Source: Yoonia sp. GPGPB17 (GTDB lineage Bacteria > Pseudomonadota > Alphaproteobacteria > Rhodobacterales > Rhodobacteraceae). Taken from it: a stretch of DNA of 64,000 bases. Below, in pieces: positions 1 through 7,807 of this stretch (its first letter is position 1; each line of letters opens with the position of its first letter). Under the pieces are notes generated by a model. It was not told where the DNA came from. It did no database searches and saw only the letters and a program-made list of their open reading frames with translations. Both the position numbers and the translations under genes were made by a program. The stretch is taken from assembly GCF_037892195.1 (NCBI RefSeq), contig NZ_JATACI010000002.1:2356001-2420000 (forward strand). Reading direction: 5' to 3'.

Positions 1-264
1 GACCGCAACAGGCAGAGCGGGGACATCTTCGGCGGCCAGCAGTTCGATCAACATCTCGCCCATCGCCCCGCCGATAGCAACAATCGCCCGGGCGACACCG
101 CCGAGCTTGCACACCGTGCGCGCCACATTCACGCCGCCACCACCAGGATCAAACCGCGGCGGCCCACAACGCAGTTTCGGGCCTGCAATGACCTGGGCAA
201 CATTTGTCGCCAGATCCACTGCCGGATTCAGGGTAATTGTCAGAATATCGGCCTGGGCGCGCAT
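1..264 (-). CDS. PfkB-family sugar kinase (1-phosphofructokinase type), partial
   Basis: Only the first 88 residues are in the window; the gene runs off the left edge. The ATG at 264 gives a typical PfkB N-terminus: LTITLNPAVDL (residues 8-18), then the glycine-rich substrate loop PGGGGVNVAR (residues 40-49), then KLGG and an ATP-kinase-like GG..GE region. This arrangement fits 1-phosphofructokinase/6-phosphofructokinase-2/tagatose-6-phosphate kinase, which phosphorylate sugar phosphates in the cytoplasm. The start lies 2 bases after the stop of the upstream minus-strand gene, so the two are probably co-transcribed. The catalytic GAGD motif lies outside the window, so the exact substrate cannot be assigned. 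Confidence 0.85.
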   Translation of the reverse strand, partial: MRAQADILTITLNPAVDLATNVAQVIAGPKLRCGPPRFDPGGGGVNVARTVCKLGGVARAIVAIGGAMGEMLIELLAAEDVPALPVAV

Positions 265-266
265 GT

Positions 267-626
267 TCAGGTTTTTTGCAGCTTCGCAAGGCGCATCACG
301 GCGGCAAGGATGGCCTGCCCCAACACAGGTGAGCGCCCCATACCAATGGCGGCATCACTGTCGCGGCTGTCATTTTCGCGCAGGGTACAATGCCAATGTC
401 CATCACGATCATTGGCGCGGCCCCGGATATGAATGGACCAATTGGGATAGGCTTCATCCGCGATCAGGATGGCCTCATCCGTCGCACGCACCTGGTCAGT
501 TGAACGCAACGCAAGATCGGGCAACAAGAAGGCGAGCGCATGGGTCACACCATCAAAATCCGCAATGGTCATGTCGCGTTTGGTTTCCAGCTCGTCAATC
601 AAGATGTCCAGTTCGGGGTCTTTCAT
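267..626 (-). CDS. Hypothetical protein, 119 aa
   Basis: A short soluble protein with no signal peptide or membrane segment. I do not recognise its family. It begins MKDPELDILIDELETK; the ATG at 626 has AGGA about 5 bases upstream, better than the TTG three bases earlier. The C-terminal half (YPNWSIHIRG, GHWHCTLRE, then an alanine-rich helix) alternates beta-like and helical stretches and ends in LAKLQKT. It sits directly upstream of, and nearly touches, the PfkB-type kinase, so it is probably in the same transcript. Codon use is like its neighbours. No function is assigned. Confidence 0.6.
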   Translation of the reverse strand: MKDPELDILIDELETKRDMTIADFDGVTHALAFLLPDLALRSTDQVRATDEAILIADEAYPNWSIHIRGRANDRDGHWHCTLRENDSRDSDAAIGMGRSPVLGQAILAAVMRLAKLQKT

Positions 627-686
627 CAATCCTGCTCCAAAATGGGTATACTTCGTCTTGTGTTAACAGCCCCATGCTGACCTCTT

Positions 687-700
687 TTGATTTTGGTCAA
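687..700. promoter_or_regulatory. FNR/FnrL-type binding site
   Basis: TTGATTTTGGTCAA matches the FNR/FixK/Dnr family consensus TTGAT-N4-RTCAA with symmetric half-sites. It is centred about 65 bases before the DUF2267 start at 759, a spacing compatible with class II activation. The identical 14-mer occurs at 19562-19575, and related boxes lie at 4919 and 24470. Which CRP/FNR-family protein binds is inferred, not seen. Confidence 0.6.
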
Positions 701-758
701 TCCACCATCCGCCGCATGAGCTAGGGGATTTCAGCCACCATCATGAAAGGAAGTTCCA

Positions 759-1187
759 ATGACACGTACGATCCACGTCTTTGAACGCACGAACCATGAA
801 GCACATGAATGGGTCAACGATCTGGCCGGGCGCACCGGTTGGGGGAATGAGCGCGAAGTCCTTCGCCTGCTGCGCACCGTCCTTTGCAAGATCCGCGACC
901 ACCTGCCGGTGAATGAAATGGCGCAGTTTGCCGCGCAACTGCCGCTGATCCTGCGGGGCATGTTCTACGAAGGTTGGCAGCCCAAGAACACGCCCGTGCA
1001 TGAACGCCACGCGCCTGAGTTTGTCGCCGCAGTCGATGAGAAGGTTGGCGACGTCATCGACTATCAAGGTGTCACCGACATCAAAGCGGTGTTCAACGTC
1101 ATCAACGCCCGCATCTCACGCGGCGAGGTCGAAGACGTGCGCGCCTGTCTGCCGCAAGAGCTGCGGGATCTATGGCCAGCGCCATGA
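759..1187 (+). CDS. DUF2267 domain-containing protein
   Basis: This 142-residue protein matches the DUF2267 pattern: an N-terminal helical segment with WVNDLAGRTGW and REVLRLLRTVL, then LPVNEMAQFAAQLPLILRG, YEGW and a C-terminal EVEDVRACLPQELRDLW helix. DUF2267 proteins are small, cytoplasmic and all-helical, and their molecular role is unknown; they often occur with stress or redox genes. The ATG at 759 has AAAGGAAG as ribosome-binding site about 7 bases upstream. An FNR-type box lies about 65 bases upstream of the start, so expression under low oxygen is a reasonable inference. The gene is convergent with the lipoprotein gene at 1192. Confidence 0.8.
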   Translation: MTRTIHVFERTNHEAHEWVNDLAGRTGWGNEREVLRLLRTVLCKIRDHLPVNEMAQFAAQLPLILRGMFYEGWQPKNTPVHERHAPEFVAAVDEKVGDVIDYQGVTDIKAVFNVINARISRGEVEDVRACLPQELRDLWPAP

Positions 1188-1191
1188 CTAG

Positions 1192-1800
1192 TTAGATCGC
1201 GCGCATCAACACCCAAGGCACAGCATCGGACAACAGCGCATCAAGTTGCGTCTGAAAGCCTTGCGCAATTGTGGATGCCGCATCATCAGATACATTCCCG
1301 GACTGGGCAAACCGGCGCGTGTCAATGACGCGCTGATCGCGGTCTCGCAACAGGGTCAGCTCACATGCAATGCGGACGACAAACAGGCCGTCTGCCTGGC
1401 GGTCCACGCCAAAATCATCAATGCGTGTCAAAAGCACGGTATCAGGAATCGGCCCCGCGCCTTGCACACCCACAAAACCGATCCGCCCGGTCGCGGCGAG
1501 CGACTGCACCAGTATCGATTGCAGCATCTGGGGTGCACCATCGGCCCAACGGGCGTCGGGCAGATAGGTCACTGACAACGGGTCGCGCCGGATCAAAATC
1601 CGGTCCGTGTCAATCGCGGCCGAGGCCGTTGGCTCAAGCACCAGCAAGGAACGTGCAGACCGGCGCCCTTCAGCAGCTATATTGATGGGTTGCAGTGCGA
1701 ATGTGTCGCGCGGCTGTGCGGCTTCATTGAGCGAGCTGATCGCGGTGCATCCCGGCAATGCAAAAATGCCCAGTGTGAACATGCGTCGTGTCAGAGCCAT
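1192..1800 (-). CDS. ABC-type transport auxiliary lipoprotein (PqiC/ABC_trans_aux family)
   Basis: A 202-residue exported lipoprotein. The N-terminus has a short positive region, a hydrophobic stretch and the lipobox ALPGC, predicting acylation at about Cys18. The body has DPLSVTYLPDARWADGAPQMLQSILVQSL and a C-terminal segment ending in a helix, as in the auxiliary lipoproteins that accompany MCE/ABC lipid transport systems. It is the last gene of the minus-strand mla-like operon, 4 bases after the MCE gene. In such systems it is thought to bridge the MCE protein and the outer membrane or periplasm. No MlaA-, MlaB- or MlaC-like gene is next to it, so this resembles the MCE plus PqiC-like version of the pathway. 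Confidence 0.8.
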   Translation of the reverse strand: MALTRRMFTLGIFALPGCTAISSLNEAAQPRDTFALQPINIAAEGRRSARSLLVLEPTASAAIDTDRILIRRDPLSVTYLPDARWADGAPQMLQSILVQSLAATGRIGFVGVQGAGPIPDTVLLTRIDDFGVDRQADGLFVVRIACELTLLRDRDQRVIDTRRFAQSGNVSDDAASTIAQGFQTQLDALLSDAVPWVLMRAI

Positions 1801-1804
1801 GAGG

Positions 1805-2982
1805 CTACCTCCGATATTCGGGAACGCGGTTGTCCAGAACGAACCCTGCCGGGTTCTGGTCCAGACGGCGGATCAGGTCATTCAGGGCGCGCACCGCCGC
1901 ACGGGCCTCGCCCCCCAGTTCACTATAGTCCCGCATCCCGGGGCTGAGGGCAGCAATCGCCGCACGCGCCTCGGTCACGCCTGCGCGCAGGTCGGCCATG
2001 ATGGCCGGGACATCTGTGGTCAGTGCTGTCACTGTGCCGGTCAACTCACCAAGTGCCGCGCGGGCATCTGTCAGGGCTGGGCCAAGATCGGCGGCCATGA
2101 CCTCATCGGCGCGGATGAAAGCCTGATCCGCACTGCCCAATGCCGCGCGCAGATCGTCTGCCAGCGGTGCGAAATCCTCAGCAACCAGCGCATTAATGGT
2201 GGCAATCGCCTCATGCGCCTGGTCGATTGTCGGACCCAGATTTTCAATCGCGGCGTTGGCGTTGTCAAACGTCTCGGTGATGGTCGCAAATGATGTGTCG
2301 GCTGCCGAAAGCGTGGCGCGCGTCGCGTCGCCCACGCCTTCAAACCCTTCCACGAAACCGGTGACCTGATCTGTGGCGGCGCGCAACGTGTCGGAGATAT
2401 CGGAAAAATCCACGAGCGCCTGCTCAAGACCCGTGGTCGCGTTATCGACGTTCTCAAGGATACTGCGTACATGGCTCTGATTTTCCGGGCCAGTCAGTTC
2501 CTCAAGCTGATTGATGATCGTCGCGGCGTCCTCAAGCAATTCTGGCGCGCTGTTGACCAACGACTGGAACGACGATTGGCGGGACGCGATGATCGGCGGA
2601 CCATTGGTTTCCGGGGTCAGCATGGCCGCACTGGGTGCACCGCCAGACAAGGCGATATAAGCAACGCCTGTGACACCTTGGGATTCCAGCTGCGCGATGG
2701 TATCGACAGCTATCGGCGTCGTCGCGTCAATTTCCAATGCCACATAGGCTTGGCTGGGGTCGTTTTCCCAAATACGGATAGCCGTCACACTGCCCACAGC
2801 GACCCCGTTGAACAGCACATCGGCTGATTGATCAAGGCCGGTCACATTGTCAAACAGCACACCGTATTGGGCATACTGCCGATCAATCTGGACACTGGCT
2901 AACCATAGGAAAAAGCCCAACCCCCAAGGATGCCCAACACCGTAAAAAGCCCGACAATGATGAAATGTGCGCGGGTTTCCAT
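1805..2982 (-). CDS. mlaD: MCE-family lipid transport protein (MlaD type), frameshifted
   Basis: The N-terminus METRAHFIIVGLFTVLG starts at the ATG at 2982, overlapping the stop of mlaF. This membrane anchor is followed by the MCE domain (VLFDNVTGLDQSADVLFNGV, then GSVTAI, GVTGVAYIAL) and a long C-terminal helical region of about 250 residues. MlaD forms a periplasmic hexameric ring that passes phospholipids between membranes. The frame breaks in the anchor at the C5 run 2921-2925: the upstream frame soon meets a stop, while the downstream frame resumes with LGFFLWLASVQ. Six C would give one 392-residue protein. A TTG inside the run could start a shorter product, but that would lack half the anchor. 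I read it as a sequencing deletion. Confidence 0.82.
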
Positions 2983-3760
2983 CAGATCAATTCTTTCTGC
3001 GCAAGCGCGGCACGGGCGCGGGGCCCTTTGAAGTAAGCCTGCACCCAAGGATGATCAACTTGCTGCATTTCCGCCATTGTACCAGTCGCTAGGACGCGAC
3101 CCTCGGCCAGCACAGCAATGCGATCGCAAATCGCGTGCAAGCTATCAAGATCATGGGTAACTAGGAACACGGTCAACCCCAAAGAACGGCGCAACTGTGC
3201 GATCAATGCGTCGAAGGCAGCGGCGCCAATCGGGTCTAACCCGGCGGTCGGTTCATCGAGAAAGACAATCTCGGGATCCAATGCAATCGCCCGGGCAAAG
3301 CCTGCGCGTTTGCGCATACCACCCGACAATTCCGACGGCATTTTTTGCAACGAGTCTTCCGGCAGGCCCACCATGCGCACCTTGATTGCCGCCAAGGCCG
3401 CACGCGTTTCGGGGGCAGGTCCAATTGTTCGCGCATCGGTGCTTCGACATTTTGCTGAACATTCAACGATGAAAAAAGCGCCCCGTCCTGAAACATCACG
3501 CCCCAGCGTTTGCGCAGGCGGCGGTAGTCAGCGGCGCTGGTATCGCGCACGTTTTCCCCAAATACCGTGATTTGCCCGGCGGCGGGTTTTAACAGGCCCA
3601 CGACCGCTCGTAACAGCACCGATTTGCCGGTGCCAGAACCACCAACAATACCAATAATCTCGCCCTGCCGCACATCAAGATCAAGGCCGTCGTGAACGGT
3701 ATGGCGGCCGAACCGGGTCACAAGACCACGCACACTGACAATAGAGGCACCGGACATCAT
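2982..3760 (-). CDS. mlaF: MCE transport ATP-binding protein (MlaF type), frameshifted
   Basis: The ATPase of the MCE/Mla lipid transporter. It contains Walker A (GGSGTGKS, about residue 40), then Q-loop FQDGALFSSL, the signature LSGGMRKRAGFARAIA, Walker B IVFLDEPTAGLDP and the H-loop VTHDLDS. The first half (3760 to about 3412) and second half (about 3410 to 2982) are in different frames. The break falls on the G5 run at 3411-3415, and a sixth base would join them as LPPETRAALAAIKVRM in a 259-residue protein, the family's normal length. The ATG overlaps the mlaE stop by 4 bases, and the stop overlaps the mlaD start, so translation is tightly coupled. Probably an assembly indel, not a dead gene. 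Confidence 0.85.
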
Positions 3761-4884
3761 ACCCCCAGCACAGCAAAAAAGATCGAAAACAAAGCATCGG
3801 CCGTGATCACCAGAAAGATCGCCAGCACGACCGAAGTCGAGGTTAGACGCCCCAGCGACTCGGCGTTTCCTTTCACCTGCATCCCCTCGTAGCAGCCGAC
3901 AATACCGATGATCAGCGCGAAGAAAGGCGCTTTGATCAGGCCAACAAGCAAATGCTCTACACCTGTGTTACTGACCAATCGAGACTGGAATACACCGGGT
4001 GAAACACCCAATTCAATCCACGACATCAGCGCACCACCGAACAGACCGGCAAAATTGGCGACCACACCCAGCACGGGCAGCATGATGATCAGGGCGATGA
4101 CGCGCGGGGCGACCAGTACCTCGACCGGATCCAGCCCAAGCGTGCGCATTGCGTCGATCTCTTCGCGCATTTTCATCGAGCCGATAGCCGCTGTAAAGGC
4201 CGACCCGGATCGCCCTGCAACAATGATTGCTGTCAGCAGGATACCCAGCTCGCGCAGGATTGAGATGGCAATCAGATCGACGACAAAGACCTCGGCCCCG
4301 AACTGGCGCAACTGGGCAGCCCCCTGAAACGCCAATACCACACCGATCAGAAACGCCATCAACGATACGATAGGCACGGCATTCAGGCCGACTTGTTGCA
4401 TATGATGCACAATCGCCGTCCACCGGATACGCGAAGGGTGCAGGAACAAACTGAAAATCGTGGCCACAACACGGCCAAGAAACCCAATGATCGACAAGGT
4501 TTGGCGCAAAGCAGAGACTGTCTGACGCCCCACTTGTTCTAACCGATCCATCACAGTGATACGTGAAATGGGTGCTGCATCCGCCACTGGCATATTGTCT
4601 CGCAGGGTCGCGATCAGGTCGTGTTGCAAAGCCGTTGCGCCCGTGATCACTGGTGCTGCACCAGCGGCCTGCAGGCGACGTTCCAACATGATTACGGCCC
4701 ATGCACCAGCGGTGTCACATCGCGACACGCCACTAAGGTCAATGCGGTTTCCATTGCCTCGCGGCATAGAAAGACCCGCGATCGTGTTGATCAGCAGATC
4801 CCCCTTCAACACAAAAACGCCATCCGCAAGCACCGCTTGCGGGCGGGTTGATACCTGCGCCGTACGGGGAGTTTCGGTCTTCAT
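3757..4884 (-). CDS. mlaE: MCE transport permease with N-terminal STAS domain (MlaE type)
   Basis: This 375-residue protein fuses a cytoplasmic STAS-like domain (about residues 15-110, with RIDLSGVSRCDTAGAWAVI) to a MlaE permease (about residues 130-375). The permease part has the family hallmarks GVVLAFQGAAQLRQFGAE, the loop MREEIDAMRTLGLDPVEVLVAPR and about five membrane segments. In E. coli the STAS protein MlaB is separate; here it is covalently attached, which explains why no mlaB gene is nearby. It is the first gene of the mlaE-mlaF-mlaD-lipoprotein operon. An FNR-type box sits 35-48 bases upstream of its start codon, although that box is better placed for the divergent lipoprotein gene. 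Confidence 0.9.
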   Translation of the reverse strand: MKTETPRTAQVSTRPQAVLADGVFVLKGDLLINTIAGLSMPRGNGNRIDLSGVSRCDTAGAWAVIMLERRLQAAGAAPVITGATALQHDLIATLRDNMPVADAAPISRITVMDRLEQVGRQTVSALRQTLSIIGFLGRVVATIFSLFLHPSRIRWTAIVHHMQQVGLNAVPIVSLMAFLIGVVLAFQGAAQLRQFGAEVFVVDLIAISILRELGILLTAIIVAGRSGSAFTAAIGSMKMREEIDAMRTLGLDPVEVLVAPRVIALIIMLPVLGVVANFAGLFGGALMSWIELGVSPGVFQSRLVSNTGVEHLLVGLIKAPFFALIIGIVGCYEGMQVKGNAESLGRLTSTSVVLAIFLVITADALFSIFFAVLGV

Positions 4885-4918
4885 ATCAGTGTCCTAAACC
4901 CGCAGCAGGCCAGATAAA

Positions 4919-4932
4919 TTGATCAAGGTCAA
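4919..4932. promoter_or_regulatory. FNR/FnrL-type binding site between mlaE and a small lipoprotein gene
   Basis: TTGATCAAGGTCAA is a full match to TTGAT-N4-GTCAA. Its centre is about 88 bases before the plus-strand lipoprotein ATG at 5014 and about 41 bases before the minus-strand mlaE ATG at 4884. Activation of the plus-strand gene is geometrically easier. At mlaE it would overlap the likely promoter and could repress. The binding protein is inferred from the consensus only. Confidence 0.55.
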
Positions 4933-5013
4933 TCAACTTTGACAAACATCAATCGTGCGGGTGCAGACGCAGATATCCTGACATCCATCGAAGATTACTT
5001 TTTGAGGCCCTTT

Positions 5014-5160
5014 ATGAAATTCATCCCTCTCTTTGCCGTTCTTGTTCTGGCTGCTTGCGCCCAAGAAGGCCAATATCCGATCACGGGCGAAGAATGCGGC
5101 CCCAATGATCCGGTTTTAACCCTGGATGCGGCTGATTGCGGCGTACCTGCCCTAGGCTAA
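5014..5160 (+). CDS. Small putative lipoprotein, 48 aa
   Basis: The protein begins MKFIPLFAVLVLAACAQEG, a classic lipoprotein signal with lipobox VLAAC, predicting acylation at Cys15 and a mature chain of only about 34 residues. Two more cysteines (GEECGPND and DAADCGVP) could form a disulfide. The ATG at 5014 has GAGG 7 bases upstream, so it is preferred to the longer in-frame ORF that begins at 4939. An FNR-type box lies upstream. Small lipoproteins of this form recur in Rhodobacteraceae, but I know no function. Confidence 0.6.
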   Translation: MKFIPLFAVLVLAACAQEGQYPITGEECGPNDPVLTLDAADCGVPALG

Positions 5161-5245
5161 TGGACTTTCAATACTGATCCCGGTGTTTGGGGGGCGTTCG
5201 CGGCCTGTCAGCTGTATTCCCAATACCATCCATATGTTGGCGCGA

Positions 5246-5455
5246 TCATCTGCCCCCTGGCGCAAGCCATCCCATATATGCCCCATCGCTTGATCTGAAA
5301 ATCGAGACGTTTTGCCTGCACCGGTTTTCCAGCACCCATCTGATAAAGCGGGTGTCGCCCGGCTGCGATGTATTGACAGTTGCGACACAGGCAGAGGCAG
5401 CGCCCGCACCCAGCATGAGTGCCAAAAATGCCGCTGTAAAAACTGATTTCTTCAT
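5246..5455 (-). CDS. Small secreted protein with two cysteines
   Basis: The chosen start MKKSVFTAAFLALMLGAGAASA is a clean signal peptide (cleavage after about residue 22). The mature part has CVATVNTSQPGDTRF, then ENRCRQNVSIF and ends GWLAPGGR. The two cysteines probably pair. The reading frame stops just after a C5 run at 5253-5257; one more base there would extend the product to 5208 with a tail GGQMIAPTYGWYWEYS, which looks natural for such a domain. The visible C-terminus may therefore be an artefact of the same homopolymer problem seen in other genes. Function unknown. Confidence 0.55.
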   Translation of the reverse strand: MKKSVFTAAFLALMLGAGAASACVATVNTSQPGDTRFIRWVLENRCRQNVSIFRSSDGAYMGWLAPGGR

Positions 5456-5466
5456 TTTGAATTCCT

Positions 5467-5838
5467 CTACTGAATAGAATTGCAGGCCCAAGCCGAATGA
5501 CCATTTGCGCCACGTGAAATCAAAGTACATTCCCCGCCTGATGAACTGGATTGGGGGCGCGACGCGGCCACTTGCGAAGGACCACCGTAATAGCGGGCAG
5601 CTGATTGATTGAACGCGGCCTGATCAAAATCTGGGTTCTCGACGGATGCCACTCCTGCCGCGATGCCCATCACCGTGGGATGAATGAGCCCGTCGTCGGT
5701 ACAGCCCGATAACATAAGGGCGACAAAGCTATACAACAGTGCGTATCGCGGCGTGCATCTGGCGAGCTGTCCCTGGATGGTCCGGCATGACTGGCAACTG
5801 CGCGGAAGCTTTGAGGGAGGTAAGGGCAATTGTTTCAT
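5467..5838 (-). CDS. Putative small lipoprotein, start uncertain
   Basis: A segment LLYSFVALMLSGCTDDG is a hydrophobic stretch with a good lipobox (LSGC). It is followed by a short mature region with ASVENPDFDQAAFNQSAARYYGG, a serine-rich linker and a C-terminal piece with two cysteines (ECTLISRG, AWACNSIQ). The nearest upstream in-frame ATG is at 5838, which puts about 40 unusual residues before the lipobox. A non-ATG start closer to the hydrophobic segment is likely. The gene sits next to another small secreted protein gene on the same strand. Part of the long upstream ORF is antisense to the regulator gene and is ignored. Function unknown. Confidence 0.45.
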   Translation of the reverse strand: MKQLPLPPSKLPRSCQSCRTIQGQLARCTPRYALLYSFVALMLSGCTDDGLIHPTVMGIAAGVASVENPDFDQAAFNQSAARYYGGPSQVAASRPQSSSSGGECTLISRGANGHSAWACNSIQ

Positions 5839-5964
5839 CCGTTTATATTGACCCAGAGATCGCCACCCGTGAGGTGATTGGCACGAGGCAAAAACCGGTG
5901 CTGTCATCCTTGCAACTGTGAAAAATGTTATCCAACTTACGTAAGGGCAGCTTGAGGGTACGTC

Positions 5965-6603
5965 ATGACGCAAACGCACTATGACCAAGGCGATCAATCG
6001 CAAAAAACTGACATCTTGCTCGCGCTCTACGAAACCGTCTTTGCACCTGAAAAATTCCTGACCTTTCTGACCTTGCTCGAAAACGCCCTGTCTCATGAGG
6101 CAGCCGAACAAGTCTTTGGCCCGTTGGAGCGCCCGACCGAGGATGTCTTGCAGAAACTGATCGCCGAAGAACGCAAGATGTTGCCCGAGGCGACACCATG
6201 GCTCACGGCATCCGACCTGCACACTTTGCAATCCCTTTTGGTGCAAAAGGGGTTCGTCCCTTACCCCGAAGATATCGGCTTTCTGTCGAAGGGACAGGAT
6301 ACAAAGGCAAGTGTTGTGCGTCTCGTCTCCGCTGATGAAGACATCGACTGGATCATCGTTGCGCGTGGGGCTTACGCGCTCGAAGCTTATGGCATGCCAC
6401 AGAATTGGGAGACATTCCTACGCCACCGGTTCAAGGCGCAATTCGCCATCACAGATGCCGAACTCGATGTTTTGGTCGGGTTCGCCCGCGGGGCCGACTT
6501 ACGCATGATCGCCGAGAATAGAGGTAGTTCCTACAATACCGTGCGCAATCAGATCCGCAGCGCGATGGATAAAAGCTCAGCGTATCTTCGCAAGCCGAAC
6601 TGA
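5965..6603 (+). CDS. LuxR-type HTH regulator, probably the N-terminal half of a LuxR/hydrolase fusion
   Basis: The 212 residues in this frame begin with a helical sensing region and end with a LuxR-type HTH at about 160-205 (FAITDAELDVLVGFARG, then MIAENRGSSYNTVRNQIRSAMDK). GAGGGT lies 6 bases before the ATG. The expected end of a LuxR domain is missing in this frame, which ends abruptly in YLRKPN. It appears in another frame as LSVSSQAELTSAVTRVAAL, reached by one extra A in AAAA at 6571-6574. One extra C in the C5 run at 6634-6638 would then continue into the hydrolase. With both changes the product is about 530 residues, a known architecture in this group. Without them the regulator ends at 6603. 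Confidence 0.75.
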   Translation: MTQTHYDQGDQSQKTDILLALYETVFAPEKFLTFLTLLENALSHEAAEQVFGPLERPTEDVLQKLIAEERKMLPEATPWLTASDLHTLQSLLVQKGFVPYPEDIGFLSKGQDTKASVVRLVSADEDIDWIIVARGAYALEAYGMPQNWETFLRHRFKAQFAITDAELDVLVGFARGADLRMIAENRGSSYNTVRNQIRSAMDKSSAYLRKPN

Positions 6604-6763
6604 CATCGGCAGTGACCCGCGTTGCAGCGCTCGCCCCCGCGCAAGTTTAAGCAACACTGATCACAGCCTAAAGCCTGACAATACAATCACGCAAATACGG
6701 CAGCTATCTGATGGTAAACAACAAGAGTTCAATCTCTATAATGGCACAGGCAAAAGAACCCTG

Positions 6764-7555
6764 ATGTTGTTCCACTGTCTGGCGGGCGGCAAACATCTGT
6801 CGGACGAAACAGTGGCCTGGGCCAAATCGCAGAATTTTCGTGTGTTAAGCCCATCACGAGCAGGCTTTTCCCGATCAGAGAGCAGTCAGCGCAATGGTGC
6901 AAGTCTATTGCAAACGCATGTGCAGGATACGGCAGAGTTGGTCCAAGCGGTTGGTGCCGCAGGGCCCGTCACTGCGGTTTGCTTTGGTACCGGTTTTTCA
7001 GTTGCCCTTAGCTATGCCATTGCGCATCCGCAGCGCTGCCGCGACCTTGTCGCGATCAATCCGATACCCCCAATGTCTGCCATCGGCAAGGCAAGCAACC
7101 TGAAAGGGTCGTTCAAAGTGGGGTTCATGGCAGCGAAATATGCTCCGGTGTCTTTTAAGGCTTTGCCGTACTTTCACGCCCGGATGCATCGCGCCACGCG
7201 CGAAACCCGTACGTCTCCAACTGTTTTGCCCGGCTATGACTTAAAAGCGCTTGAGACAGTGAGTGGTTACGCAGCATTCAAGCAGAATGCGGATGATGCT
7301 TTGTCCAACGGTCCCGACACAATTTGGAGCGAAGCAAGCCTGAGTTTGTCTGACTGGTTGCCCAGTCAAGTGCGCCAAAACTCGCTCCCGCGTATTATCT
7401 GGGTGGAAACAGCTGATAGCCCCTTCACACAAAACGGTGCATTTGAAGATTTTCGCAAATCCATCGGCGCGGATCTTATCAAAGTTGACAGAACGTTTCC
7501 GCTTTATGCCTCGCAATTGCCCACCGCTTTTGCTTCACTCCGTCAGGCTGTCTAA
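6764..7555 (+). CDS. Alpha/beta-hydrolase-fold protein, probably the C-terminal half of a LuxR/hydrolase fusion
   Basis: The first ATG in frame falls inside a core strand (MLFHCLAGGK), and the frame stays open upstream through DGKQQEFNLYNGTGKRTL. The true N-terminus therefore lies before 6764, probably in the regulator gene. It has the fold's oxyanion-loop region (LFHCLAGG), a strand-turn-helix VCFGTGFSVALSYA and a lid region. The nucleophile elbow reads CFGTGF where GHSxGG-like sequence is expected, so the catalytic Ser position is Gly. The domain may bind a ligand instead of hydrolysing one. Such domains fused to LuxR HTHs are usually read as sensory modules. A short hairpin after the stop could terminate transcription. 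Confidence 0.65.
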   Translation: MLFHCLAGGKHLSDETVAWAKSQNFRVLSPSRAGFSRSESSQRNGASLLQTHVQDTAELVQAVGAAGPVTAVCFGTGFSVALSYAIAHPQRCRDLVAINPIPPMSAIGKASNLKGSFKVGFMAAKYAPVSFKALPYFHARMHRATRETRTSPTVLPGYDLKALETVSGYAAFKQNADDALSNGPDTIWSEASLSLSDWLPSQVRQNSLPRIIWVETADSPFTQNGAFEDFRKSIGADLIKVDRTFPLYASQLPTAFASLRQAV

Positions 7556-7561
7556 CCTGTC

Positions 7562-7578
7562 GCAGGCATTTCGCCTGC
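7562..7578 (+). terminator. Possible terminator hairpin after the hydrolase gene
   Basis: GCAGGC (7562-7567) pairs with GCCTGC (7573-7578) around a 5-base loop, 7 bases after the stop at 7555. There is no long T-run after it, so intrinsic termination would be weak. Confidence 0.4.
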
Positions 7579-7718
7579 TGCTTACGGCTTAGTTTGTCAC
7601 ACAACCCCCAACCTCAGTGATGCCGCGGCTGAGATGCCAGGCCCCCCGGACCCTCAAAGCTGATCTGGACAATGCCCGCGCAGCAAGGAGGGCATGCATT
7701 ATGTTTGCAGTCGCTCAA

Positions 7719-7750
7719 CCGCCGTCCACTTGGGAGAGAGCGGACGGCGG
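7719..7750. repeat. Inverted repeat, GC-rich 9-bp stem
   Basis: CCGCCGTCC (7719-7727) is perfectly complementary to GGACGGCGG (7742-7750) with a 14-base loop. It lies in the 252-base gap between convergent genes ending at 7555 (plus) and 7808 (minus). It could act as a bidirectional terminator or transcript-end stabiliser; no T-tract is present on either side. I see no gene in the rest of the gap. Confidence 0.5.
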
Positions 7751-7807
7751 GATTGATCAGACCAGTTGTTCTTGGCCTGTCACTCACACAATCCATGGTT
7801 GTTTCAG

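Noticed and set aside
1607..2293. Plus-strand ORF of 228 codons opposite the MCE gene
   Set aside because: It is antisense to mlaD and the auxiliary lipoprotein, whose proteins match known families; the ORF itself has cysteine/arginine-rich, shadow-like composition.
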